Positions 7,046-13,615 of a stretch of 16,126 nt of DNA are shown here, piece after piece (the first letter of the stretch is position 1; every line of letters begins with the position of its first letter). The stretch is from an uncultured Collinsella sp. GTDB taxonomy: Bacteria > Actinomycetota > Coriobacteriia > Coriobacteriales > Coriobacteriaceae. Position numbers and translations under genes: made by a program. Below the pieces are notes generated by a model. It worked only from the letters and a program-made list of their open reading frames with translations, ran no database searches and was not told where the DNA came from. Where the stretch lies: positions 1 to 16,126 of the forward strand of contig USEK01000018.1 of NCBI GenBank assembly GCA_900553705.1, written 5' to 3'.

Positions 7046-7468
7046 CTAACTCACCGTCTCCTCGCCAAAGCGATACAGCTCCTCGTTGACCTTTTGGAGG
7101 CTGCACCCGCGATCGATACAAAAGATGATAATCGCATCGCGGCGGTCCTTGCAGTTAAGGACGCTTACCCCGGCAGCCGTCAGCGCACGGTTGGTCTCTT
7201 TGAGCGTCAGCGCCATCGCAAAGGCGATCTGCAGCACCTTATTGCGGCTTGGATGCCGCGCGCCGGTAAAGATCTGATAGCCAAACGTCTCGTTGAGGTC
7301 GGCCATGCGCACCACGCGCGAACGCTCCAAGCCCTTTTCCTGCAGTAGCTGCTTCAGGTAGTCCGAAAGCGACGGGGCGGCAAAGTCGTGTTCTTTGATA
7401 TAGCCATCGATGTTTGGCGCGTCGAGCAGTTCATTGAGTAACTCGTCAGTCAGCTTTTTATCGGGCAT
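7046..7468 (-). CDS. Xre-type helix-turn-helix regulator, kinase-linked
   Basis: A 140-residue protein with a helix-turn-helix core at about 34-100: LSDYLKQLLQEKGLERSRVVRMADLNETFGYQIFTG then RHPSRNKVLQIAFAMALTLKETNRALTAAG, the pattern of lambda-repressor-like (Xre/Cro) domains. The C-terminal KDRRDAIIIFCIDRGCSLQKVNEELYRFGE is a helical extension typical of a group of small regulators that I associate with neighbouring Ser/Thr kinases in Clostridia and Actinobacteria (family recollection, not tested). GGAGGTGA lies about six to eight bases before the ATG at 7468. It sits 32 bases after the FxLYD gene and just before the kinase gene on the same strand, so it may be a kinase substrate or an output regulator of this operon. 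The N-terminal 30 residues are acidic and probably outside the DNA-binding fold. Confidence 0.82.
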   Translation of the reverse strand: MPDKKLTDELLNELLDAPNIDGYIKEHDFAAPSLSDYLKQLLQEKGLERSRVVRMADLNETFGYQIFTGARHPSRNKVLQIAFAMALTLKETNRALTAAGVSVLNCKDRRDAIIIFCIDRGCSLQKVNEELYRFGEETVS

Positions 7469-7500
7469 ACGACTTCACCTCCCCCAGTGCATGCAACATG

Positions 7501-7944
7501 CTAGAAACCGCTTACGTCCGAACGCTCCCAGCTAGCAACCTGGTCGGGAGACACCGTACCCAGCGCCTCGAACTTCCAGGAGCCGCCCGCCTTCAGATGA
7601 TTGGTGTTTGCAAGAGCCGTTCCAACCTGGTTGCCATCGGCATCATACAGAACATATTCAATCTGAATGTAGCTCTTTTCCTTGTCCGTGTTATTGGTCA
7701 GCGTGCCCGTGATCTTATAGGCAAACTGATTGGAGGTGTCTTCAGCCTCGTCAGCAATGGTATACGGTTCTTGCAGTTCTTTTTGCTCCTCAGCCTGCTG
7801 TGTCGCCTCGGCAGACTTTGCCGAATCGCTCGCAGACGAATCGGTTGAATTGCCACCCATAGAGCCCACGGCACCGACAATAACCAGCACCACGATGACG
7901 CCTAGGACAATCTTACCGATCGGCTTCTTTCCCTCTTTTGCCAT
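7501..7944 (-). CDS. FxLYD domain-containing membrane-anchored protein
   Basis: This 147-residue protein has a basic start (MAKEGKKPIGK), one hydrophobic helix (12-29, IVLGVIVVLVIVGAVGSM), a Ser/Ala/Glu-rich low-complexity linker (31-60) and an exported beta-rich domain (61-147). The domain contains ITGTLTNNTDKEKSYIQIEYVLYDADGNQVGTALANTNHL, the FxLYD pattern (QIEYVLYD standing for FxLYD), found in many Gram-positive surface proteins of unknown function. No lipobox cysteine is present, so it is anchored by the N-terminal helix or slowly cleaved. The ATG at 7944 is preceded on the minus strand by AGGAAGGAT five bases away, and this ribosome binding site is one arm of a perfect hairpin (see 7950-8003). 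It is the first gene of a probable FxLYD-regulator-kinase operon. Its job may be sensing or modulating the envelope side of the kinase (inference). Confidence 0.8.
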   Translation of the reverse strand: MAKEGKKPIGKIVLGVIVVLVIVGAVGSMGGNSTDSSASDSAKSAEATQQAEEQKELQEPYTIADEAEDTSNQFAYKITGTLTNNTDKEKSYIQIEYVLYDADGNQVGTALANTNHLKAGGSWKFEALGTVSPDQVASWERSDVSGF

Positions 7945-7949
7945 TATTC

Positions 7950-8003
7950 ATCCTTCCTACGATCCGGCTACCGTGCCGGCACACAGCACATCGTAGGAAG
8001 GAT
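7950..8003 (-). promoter_or_regulatory. Shine-Dalgarno-sequestering hairpin in the FxLYD leader
   Basis: A perfect 14-bp inverted repeat (7950-7963 with 7990-8003, 26-base spacer) lies directly before the FxLYD gene. In the minus-strand transcript the 3' arm reads ATCGTAGGAAGGAT and contains the ribosome binding site, ending five bases before the ATG. Folding would hide it from the ribosome. The spacer itself contains a CCGGC/GCCGG hairpin (7964-7968 with 7975-7979). Either translational control or a protein operator could explain it. No clear promoter is visible upstream. Confidence 0.7.
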
Positions 8004-8108
8004 TAAACTTGAATTCATTAGCTGAGAGCTAAGGCTGCGGTAAACGGCCAATGCGGTTATCCAAACGCCGAGCAAACGCACTTTGCGCGACCGTCTGCTG
8101 GCAGCGCA
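8004..8108. other. Intergenic gap with small palindrome
   Basis: The 105 bases between the membrane-protein gene and the FxLYD leader hold one small perfect palindrome, TTAGCT-GAG-AGCTAA (8018-8032), and a GAATTC. TAATGA read on the minus strand could be a -10 for the FxLYD operon, but the matching -35 is weak. There is no obvious terminator for the membrane-protein gene. Confidence 0.35.
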
Positions 8109-8432
8109 TCAACCCACCGTGACGGATTCCCCGGTAAAGGCACTGATCATCAACAGGACAAAGAACACCAGGTAGCTGACACTCAGCGGGTACGCAATGA
8201 CCAGGAATACGACCCAGCCGACATTGATTTTACCGTCGGCATGGCGTTGCTCGCGATTGTGGCAAAGCCAAATCGTCACGCCAATGGCCACAATCAGCAA
8301 CACGAGTGCCGCTGCCGCCAACCCGGCAAGCGCAAACATAACGCCAATGCTCACAGCAATAACCGGAAGCAACAACAAGCCGCATCCACACCCACCGGGG
8401 CTATACATGGCAGTCTGTCGGCGTCGCCTCAT
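8109..8432 (-). CDS. Small integral membrane protein of unknown function
   Basis: I do not recognise this 107-residue protein. It starts MRRRRQTAMYSPGGCGCGLL, a basic, Cys/Gly-containing head, followed by hydrophobic segments at about 18-32, 34-55 and 74-98, the middle one ending in a short polar stretch with HNREQRHADGK. The topology is probably three helices with a cytoplasmic N-terminus. The ATG at 8432 has GGAG five bases upstream (complement of 8438-8441); a GTG at 8462 would make it overlap the preceding gene and lacks support. It starts 29 bases after the HigA-type gene and is probably in the same transcript, which is unusual because a toxin would be expected next to an antitoxin. The GC-rich hydrophobic codon pattern looks like real coding sequence. 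Confidence 0.65.
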   Translation of the reverse strand: MRRRRQTAMYSPGGCGCGLLLLPVIAVSIGVMFALAGLAAAALVLLIVAIGVTIWLCHNREQRHADGKINVGWVVFLVIAYPLSVSYLVFFVLLMISAFTGESVTVG

Positions 8433-8461
8433 CGTCACTCCAACCTCAACATCTTTGAACA

Positions 8462-8803
8462 CTACAATGCGATAACTTGCTGGACAGGAACGATCTTATC
8501 CAGTTCCGGTTCGATGCGCCTCTTCTCCGCCTCGAGATCAAACGCTATCTGGGCGCGCAGCCAATAACCATCCGTCAGGCCAAAGTAGCGGCAAAGGCGA
8601 AGGTCGGTGTCGGCCGTCACGCGACGTTTTCCCAAGACAATCTGCCCGATACGCTGAGCCGGAATCCCAGTCTCTTTCGCAAGGCGATATTGAGAAATGC
8701 CCATGGGGACAAGAAACTCCTCTTTGAGAAGCTCACCAGGAGTCACCGGCGACAGCAAATCGGCCGAAGCCTCATCACTTGTGATAATCGACGATTTCGA
8801 CAT
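8462..8803 (-). CDS. higA: HigA-family antitoxin / Xre regulator without a toxin
   Basis: The 113-residue protein matches the HigA (VapI) antitoxin layout: TPGELLKEEFLVPMGISQYRLAKETGIPAQRIGQIVLGKRRVTADTDLRLCRYFGLTDGYWLRAQIAFDLE (residues 21-91), with helix-turn-helix ISQYRLAKETGIPAQRIGQIV and the FG-xWLxxQxxYDLE-type C-terminal end. HigA represses its own promoter and neutralises the HigB mRNA interferase. Here no HigB is found on either side: the 160 bases upstream are promoter and operator DNA only, and the next gene downstream is a membrane protein. It may be a solitary antitoxin that has become a regulator, or one acting on a toxin elsewhere. The ATG at 8803 has AGGAG ten bases upstream. 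The tail (TELDK...VQQVIAL region) is slightly longer than usual. Confidence 0.85.
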   Translation of the reverse strand: MSKSSIITSDEASADLLSPVTPGELLKEEFLVPMGISQYRLAKETGIPAQRIGQIVLGKRRVTADTDLRLCRYFGLTDGYWLRAQIAFDLEAEKRRIEPELDKIVPVQQVIAL

Positions 8804-8863
8804 TCCAAGCCATCTCCTGTCTCCACTCAAAACAGACCCGATAGCGCTCATTACGATGCAATC

Positions 8864-8892
8864 ATAGTATCGCCTTACGTTAGTAACGTCAA
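8864..8892 (-). promoter_or_regulatory. Promoter and operator of the higA gene
   Basis: On the minus strand a -35 box TTGACG (8887-8892) is separated by exactly 17 bases from a -10 box TACTAT (8864-8869), placing the start near 8857, about 54 bases before the ATG. A perfect palindrome ACGTTA-G-TAACGT (8877-8889) covers part of the -35 and the spacer, where a HigA dimer could block RNA polymerase. A second perfect -10-like TATAAT lies further upstream at 8917-8922 without a clear -35. Confidence 0.65.
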
Positions 8893-8967
8893 ACGTTTCT
8901 ATAGACTTACATCTCTATTATATCGTACGTTTGTTCGTATTTTCTAGAACAAATAGTCCTTCACGTC

Positions 8968-10155
8968 TTAGTCAAGCAAAAGCAATCGTTTGTAGACATC
9001 GAGGCCCGTGAGTAGGATTTCCTCGTCAAAGAGCATGGTGTCAGTATGCAGGGCACTCGTGGCATAGGCAGGGCAGCCCTCGGCGTCGCTCGGATTATCC
9101 TGACTGACAGGAACGCCCGTGCCCAGCAAGAAGAACACGCCCGGCAGATAGCGCTGATAGAAGGCGAAATCCTCGGCGATTAGCAGCGGCTCGTCCACAA
9201 GTTGCAGTTCGGACAAGGCAGGCGCGACGCTGGCAAACAGCTCGGGGTCGTTATCGACCGGTGGATAGCCCTCGGCAAAGTCGAGGTCATACGTGCAGCC
9301 CGTTGCGGTGCACGCCTCGTCGAGCACACGGCGTACGCCCGCGCGCGCACGGTCGAACATGGCGTCCGTAAACACACGCAAGCTACCGGCAACATGGGCC
9401 TCCCCCGCCACCGCATTGCAGACGGTGCCCGCCTGCAGCAGGCCGAACTTGCCAATGCAGGGCTCATCGGCACCCAGCTCATCCATCAGTTCGCTCTCGG
9501 CAACCAAGAACTTGGCAGCCGCTAATGCCGCATCGTGCGATTCGCCAACGGGAACGCCGTAGGTCTTGGCGATATGGATGCTCGTCCCGTGAATGTGCAC
9601 ATGTGTCTCGCTCGAACGCGCTAGCAGCGGACCGGGACAGCTCGCCAACGTACCGGCAGGCAAATCGGGCCACACATGGAAGCCGAAGATGCGGTCGGCA
9701 CCATAGCGCTCGAACACGCCGCTCTCGCACACTGTCTTGGCGCCACCGGTCGTTTCCTCGGCCGGCTGGAACACAAAGAGCACGTTGCGTTTAATGGCGC
9801 CCGGCTGCTCGCGAATCGTACGGTCGACATACGTCGCGGCGGCAAGTGCCATAGCCATGTGTCCGTCATGTCCACAAGCATGCATCTTGCCGGGATGCGT
9901 CGAGGCGAAATCCGCACCCGTCGCCTCCGCGATGGGCAGCGCATCCATATCGGCGCGAATCGCCGTGGCATGCGCGGCACCAACGCCAGCGTCGAAGAAA
10001 GCGCAGACGCAACTGGGGCACGGATGGGTCACCTCGCAAGCGAGCGGCGCCAACACGCCCTCGATATAGGCGATAGTCTGCGGAAGATCGAAATCGAGCT
10101 CCGGAATGCGATGGAGATCGCGGCGATAGCGACGGAGTTCTTGGAGCTCGGTCAT
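8968..10155 (-). CDS. M20D amidohydrolase, probable N-acetyl-diaminopimelate deacetylase
   Basis: A 395-residue zinc or manganese amidohydrolase of peptidase family M20D, which removes acyl groups from N-acylated amino acids. Visible residues: RRDLHRIPELDFDLPQT at the N-terminus, RADMDALPI, the metal ligands in KMHACGHDGHM, the catalytic glutamate pair in FQPAEETTGG, GFHVWPDLPAG, and the last ligand in ATSALHTDTM. The lid/dimerisation domain has GTSIHIAK in place of the usual GGHAAxP. B. subtilis YkuR, of the same family, is the N-acetyl-LL-diaminopimelate deacetylase that works after DapH. Because dapH and the other lysine genes start immediately on the other side, the same step is the best assignment (context inference); indole-acetyl or hippurate hydrolase activity is the alternative. 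ATG 10155 has AAGGGA about six bases upstream; the extension to 10239 would run into leader DNA. Confidence 0.85.
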   Translation of the reverse strand: MTELQELRRYRRDLHRIPELDFDLPQTIAYIEGVLAPLACEVTHPCPSCVCAFFDAGVGAAHATAIRADMDALPIAEATGADFASTHPGKMHACGHDGHMAMALAAATYVDRTIREQPGAIKRNVLFVFQPAEETTGGAKTVCESGVFERYGADRIFGFHVWPDLPAGTLASCPGPLLARSSETHVHIHGTSIHIAKTYGVPVGESHDAALAAAKFLVAESELMDELGADEPCIGKFGLLQAGTVCNAVAGEAHVAGSLRVFTDAMFDRARAGVRRVLDEACTATGCTYDLDFAEGYPPVDNDPELFASVAPALSELQLVDEPLLIAEDFAFYQRYLPGVFFLLGTGVPVSQDNPSDAEGCPAYATSALHTDTMLFDEEILLTGLDVYKRLLLLD

Positions 10156-10248
10156 AGAGGATCCCTTCGTGAGGCACATCTGTTGCAACTTATTGTGATA
10201 CAGGATTGTGGCGCACATGTTTCCAGCATATCCCTGCATTTTTTAAAC

Positions 10249-10277
10249 GTTATATACGAATACTCTTGTTTGGTAAA
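10249..10277 (-). promoter_or_regulatory. Promoter of the M20D amidohydrolase gene
   Basis: On the minus strand TTTACC (10272-10277) and TATAAC (10249-10254) are separated by 17 bases, a plausible sigma-70-type pair about 95 bases before the ATG at 10155. It overlaps the oppositely directed promoter of the lysine operon, so the two could interfere with each other. Confidence 0.5.
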
Positions 10278-10294
10278 GTGCAACGTGATAGGGT
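10266..10294 (+). promoter_or_regulatory. Promoter of the lysine riboswitch-lysA operon
   Basis: TTGTTT (10266-10271) is followed after 17 bases by TAGGGT (10289-10294). Transcription would begin near 10301, immediately before the P1 stem of the riboswitch, which is where a riboswitch transcript should start and adds weight to these moderate boxes. Confidence 0.55.
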
Positions 10295-10299
10295 CTTTA

Positions 10300-10466
10300 C
10301 CACTTGATAGAGGCGCGGGCACGAAGAGCCGCGGGCGAGCCGGCAGGCTTTGACCCCGTGGGGAGGCGAAACCCGCCGAACTGGGTTTTACGGGCACGAA
10401 CAACCTGGTGGGCCTGTGGGAAACACCCACAGGACTGTCTGCAGCAATGCGGGAGCGCTATCCGGA
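10300..10466 (+). ncRNA. Lysine riboswitch (L-box)
   Basis: The leader of the lysA-dapA gene has the conserved blocks of the L-box aptamer in order: GATAGAGGCGCG (10306-10317), GAAGAG (10323-10328), the GGCG-AAAC-CCGCCGAA arm (10364-10380), CTGG...GGGCC, an 8-bp hairpin CCTGTGGG/CCCACAGG (10413-10433) followed by GGACTGTC, and the closing GGGAGCGCTATC (10451-10462). GATAG (10306-10310) and CTATC (10458-10462) close P1. The RNA binds lysine and turns down lysine biosynthesis genes. No U-tailed terminator follows, so control is probably at translation (see 10456-10523). Confidence 0.92.
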
Positions 10467-10523
10467 CATTGGGTCCACGCTATGCGGATTCGATGCGCAG
10501 ATGGCGCCGTCTGGATAGCGAGG
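10456..10523 (+). promoter_or_regulatory. Candidate expression platform of the lysine riboswitch
   Basis: The 3' strand of P1 and following bases (10456-10467) can pair over 12 bp, with one G-U, with 10509-10520. The competing segment CCACGCTAT (10475-10483) can pair with ATAGCGAGG (10515-10523), the likely ribosome binding site region of lysA, over 8 of 9 positions. Mutually exclusive pairings like these are the usual riboswitch switch; lysine binding would free the second one and hide the site (inference). Confidence 0.55.
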
Positions 10524-10533
10524 TTTACGGGAC

Positions 10534-12843
10534 ATGGCATTGACCCCCAACGAGGCATATGCGGCCAAGCAGCCGTTTGTGGACAAGGAGACACTCGAGC
10601 ATATCGTCGAGCAGTTCCCCACGCCGTTTCATCTATACGACGAGGCGGGCATCCGCCGCAACATACAAGAAGTGCGCGACGCCTTTGCATGGAACCCGGG
10701 CTTTAAGGAATACTTTGCCGTCAAGGCCAACCCCAACCCGGCGCTCATCTCCATTCTCAACGAATACGGCTGCGGCTGCGATTGCTCGAGCTATACCGAG
10801 CTCATGATCGCCCGCTCGCTGGGTATCACGGGACACGACATCATGTTCTCGTCCAACGATACGCCGGCTGCCGACTTTGAGCTCGCCGACAAGCTGGGTG
10901 CCATCGTCAACTTTGACGACATCAGCCACATCGAGTTCTTTGAGCGTGTTGCGGGACCCATCCCCAAAACGGTCAGCTGCCGCTTTAATCCAGGCGGCCT
11001 GTTCCAGCTCTCCAACGGCATCATGGACAACCCAGGCGACTCCAAATATGGAATGACCACCGAGCAGCTCTTCGAGGCCTTCCGCATGCTCAAAGCCAAG
11101 GGCGCCGAGGACTTTGGCATCCACGCATTCCTTGCCAGCAACACCGTCACCAACGACTACTACCCCGAGCTCGCGCGTATCCTCTTTGAGCTTGCCGTAC
11201 GCCTGGAGCGCGAGACCGGCGCACACGTCGCCTTCATCAATCTGTCCGGCGGCGTCGGCATCCCCTACCTGCCCGAGCAGCAGGCCAACGACATTCACGC
11301 CATCGGCGAGGGAGTACACGCGGCATACGACGAGATCCTGGTCCCCGCCGGCATGGGCGATGTGGCCATCTGCACCGAGATGGGCCGCTTTATGATGGGC
11401 CCCTACGGCTGCCTGGTCACCAAGGCCATCCACGAGAAGCAGATCTACAAGGACTATATCGGTGTCGATGCAAGCGCCGTCGATTTGATTCGCCCTGCCA
11501 TGTATGGCGCCTACCACCACATTACGGTGATGGGTCAGCCGGGCGGCGCCGACAAGGCCACAGCGCCCGTCACGAACACCTATGACATCACGGGCAACCT
11601 ATGCGAGAACAACGACAAGTTCGCTATCGATCGCAAGCTGCCGCATATCGACATGGGTGACCTGCTTGTAATCCACGATACCGGTGCGCATGGCTACTCC
11701 ATGGGCTACAACTACAACGGACGGCTGCGCTCGGCCGAGGTCCTGCTGCGCCCCGATGGCGCGGCCGACCTCATCCGCCGCGCCGAGCGCCCGGGCGATT
11801 ACTTTGCCACGCTCGACGTGCTGCCGTGCGGCCGCGAGCTGCTGGCCAAGTCGCGCGCCGAAAGTGCCCGCCGTCGCGCCCAAGACGAGCGTCTGGCAGT
11901 CGCAGCTCAATGGAACAAACGCATCCAGATCGCGGAGGCGAAGGAGAAGAACATGGATATCCGCAACCTCGAGGGCTCAATCGTCGCCCTTGTCACGCCG
12001 TTTAAAAAGGACGGCAGCGTCGACTTTGACGCGCTCGAGCGCCTTATCGATTTCCACTTGCAAAATGGCACCGACGCCATCCTCACCCTGGGCACCACCG
12101 GTGAGAGTGCCACGATGACCGACGACGAGGACAACTCCGTCGTCGCCGCCGTGGTCAAGCATGTTGCAGGACGCGTCCCCGTCATCGCCGGCTCGGGCTC
12201 CAACTCCACGCAGACCATGCTCACCAAGTCGCTCACCTATCAGGGCCTGGGCGCCGACGGTCTGCTGCTCATCACCCCCTACTACAACAAGTCCAACGAA
12301 GAGGGTATCTATCAGCACTTTAAAACCGTCGCCGATGCCGTGGACATCCCCTGCATCCTGTACAACATCCCCGGCCGCTGCGGCTGCGGTATCAGCGAGC
12401 GCAACGTAGAGCGCCTGGCCGCGCACCCCAACATCATGGGTATTAAGGAGGCCTCGGGCAACGTCGCCTACGCGGCCAAGATCGCCCACCTGCTGTCAGA
12501 CGACTTCCGCATGTACTCGGGCGAGGACGCGCTTACCGTGCCGCTCATGAGCCTGGGCGCCTCGGGCACCATCAGCGTGTGGGCAGACGTGCAGCCGCAG
12601 CTCGTACACGACATGTGCCGCGCTTATCTGGACGGCGACGTAGCGCGCGCCCGCGATATCCAGATTGCCGGCCAGCCGCTCATCAACGCCCTCTTTAGCG
12701 AGGTCAACCCCATCCCCGTTAAGGAAGCGCTCGCCCAGATGGGCATGATCGAGGCAAACTACCGTATGCCGCTGTGCCCCATGGCAGACGACACGCGATC
12801 CGCACTTACCGATGCTCTGAAGGGAGCTGGTCTGCTTGATTAA
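10534..12843 (+). CDS. LysA-DapA fusion: diaminopimelate decarboxylase plus 4-hydroxy-tetrahydrodipicolinate synthase
   Basis: One uninterrupted 769-residue frame encodes two lysine enzymes. Residues 1-~430 are a fold-III PLP decarboxylase of the LysA group: PLP lysine Lys64 in FAVKANPNP, GIHAFLASNT (where many LysA have HIGS), LSGGVGIPY, EMGRFMMGPYG, substrate-cysteine region CENNDKFAIDRKLP and GYSMGYNYNGRLRSAEVLL. A charged helical linker (~431-473, Arg/Ala/Glu-rich) joins it to a full-length DapA (474-769): GTTGES, YYNK, YNIPGR and the Schiff-base lysine in IKEASG. DapA makes the first committed intermediate; LysA decarboxylates meso-DAP in the last step. The codon for Met474 (11953) has its own AAGGAG six bases upstream, so free DapA may also be made. 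A lysine riboswitch precedes the gene. GAGG (10520-10523) is the likely, rather distant, ribosome binding site. The same protein without fusion would be two normal-length enzymes. Confidence 0.93.
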   Translation: MALTPNEAYAAKQPFVDKETLEHIVEQFPTPFHLYDEAGIRRNIQEVRDAFAWNPGFKEYFAVKANPNPALISILNEYGCGCDCSSYTELMIARSLGITGHDIMFSSNDTPAADFELADKLGAIVNFDDISHIEFFERVAGPIPKTVSCRFNPGGLFQLSNGIMDNPGDSKYGMTTEQLFEAFRMLKAKGAEDFGIHAFLASNTVTNDYYPELARILFELAVRLERETGAHVAFINLSGGVGIPYLPEQQANDIHAIGEGVHAAYDEILVPAGMGDVAICTEMGRFMMGPYGCLVTKAIHEKQIYKDYIGVDASAVDLIRPAMYGAYHHITVMGQPGGADKATAPVTNTYDITGNLCENNDKFAIDRKLPHIDMGDLLVIHDTGAHGYSMGYNYNGRLRSAEVLLRPDGAADLIRRAERPGDYFATLDVLPCGRELLAKSRAESARRRAQDERLAVAAQWNKRIQIAEAKEKNMDIRNLEGSIVALVTPFKKDGSVDFDALERLIDFHLQNGTDAILTLGTTGESATMTDDEDNSVVAAVVKHVAGRVPVIAGSGSNSTQTMLTKSLTYQGLGADGLLLITPYYNKSNEEGIYQHFKTVADAVDIPCILYNIPGRCGCGISERNVERLAAHPNIMGIKEASGNVAYAAKIAHLLSDDFRMYSGEDALTVPLMSLGASGTISVWADVQPQLVHDMCRAYLDGDVARARDIQIAGQPLINALFSEVNPIPVKEALAQMGMIEANYRMPLCPMADDTRSALTDALKGAGLLD
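11941..11955 (+). promoter_or_regulatory. dapA: Internal ribosome binding site and start for DapA
   Basis: AAGGAG (11941-11946) lies six bases before ATG 11953-11955, in frame within the lysA-dapA fusion. Translation from here gives a 296-residue DapA of ordinary length beginning MDIRNLEGSIVALVTPF. The site is better than that at 10534, so independent synthesis of DapA from the same mRNA is likely. Confidence 0.65.
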
Positions 12844-13576
12844 GACCGTCATTATGGGAACGGGCCGCATGGGCTCGCTCATCCGCACCACCGCCGAAAG
12901 CATTGTCGATGCCGCCGGGCAGCCCGTTTTTGATATCGTGGCCCAGATTGGCTTCGATTTGAGCGAGCTCGAGAACGCACCGGCTGCCGATGTGATTATC
13001 GACTTCTCGAACGTCGTGACCTTCGATGCCATCGTCGCCTATGTCGAGCGCACGGGCGCGGCGTTGGTCTCGGGCACCACAGGCTACACCCCCGAGCAGA
13101 TGGATCGCCTGCGTGAGCTGGGCCAGAACACCCGCGTCATGCACTCGGGCAATTACTCCATCGGCATCGCAGCCCTGCATCATCTAGTGGCCCAGGCCAC
13201 GCGTGAGCTGCCCGGCTTTGACTGCGAGATTGTCGAGACTCACCACAACCAAAAGGTCGACGCCCCCAGCGGCACCGCAAAGCTGCTGCTCGACACCGTA
13301 GTCGAGGCCGAGCCCGAGGCAGGCTACCACCCCGTCTACGGACGCGAGGGCATGTGCGGAGCGCGCGACCCCAAGGAAATCGGTATGCACTCGCTGCGCG
13401 GCGGCACCGTCGCCGGCGTGCACGAGGTGAGCTTCTTTGGCCAGGACGAGGAGGTCACGCTCACACACCGTGCCACGAGCCGCCAGATCTTCGTCAACGG
13501 CGCCCTGGCCGCCGCCCAGAAGCTCGTCGTCCGCGACCCCGGCTTCTATACGTTCGACCAGGTCATGTTTGCCTAA
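12836..13576 (+). CDS. dapB: 4-hydroxy-tetrahydrodipicolinate reductase
   Basis: DapB reduces the DapA product to tetrahydrodipicolinate with NAD(P)H in the cytoplasm. The 246-residue protein shows the nucleotide-binding start IMGTGRMGSLI (the usual GxxGRMG has become GTGRMG), VIIDFSN (53-59), SGTTGY (79-84), HSGNYSIG (103-110) and the catalytic signature ETHHNQKVDAPSGTA (134-148) with His136/His137 and Lys140. It is about 25 residues shorter than the E. coli enzyme, as in many Gram-positive DapB proteins. The start is a TTG at 12836 with AGGGAG (12821-12826) nine bases upstream; it overlaps the end of the preceding gene by eight bases (TTGATTAA), so dapA and dapB are translationally coupled. 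No ATG suits: the next in-frame one (Met7) would cut into the nucleotide-binding motif. Confidence 0.95.
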   Translation: MIKTVIMGTGRMGSLIRTTAESIVDAAGQPVFDIVAQIGFDLSELENAPAADVIIDFSNVVTFDAIVAYVERTGAALVSGTTGYTPEQMDRLRELGQNTRVMHSGNYSIGIAALHHLVAQATRELPGFDCEIVETHHNQKVDAPSGTAKLLLDTVVEAEPEAGYHPVYGREGMCGARDPKEIGMHSLRGGTVAGVHEVSFFGQDEEVTLTHRATSRQIFVNGALAAAQKLVVRDPGFYTFDQVMFA

Positions 13577-13615
13577 CCAGGTATCAACCGAATCCACCCA
13601 AAGGAGAGATAGCAA

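Noticed and set aside
8477..8947. 156-residue plus-strand open frame over higA and its promoter
   Set aside because: It crosses the A+T-rich promoter region and is opposite a clear HigA; no RBS or family match.
8852..8967. Possible higB remnant upstream of higA
   Set aside because: The sequence is A+T-rich promoter and palindrome DNA; no frame resembles HigB.
10633..11520. 295-residue minus-strand open frame over lysA
   Set aside because: No recognisable motif or RBS; it covers well-supported LysA catalytic sequence.
11820..11952. Frameshift or lost base as the reason for the LysA-DapA fusion
   Set aside because: The other two frames of the linker show no early stop that would restore a separate lysA end, and codon use stays regular across it; a substitution of an original stop codon cannot be excluded.
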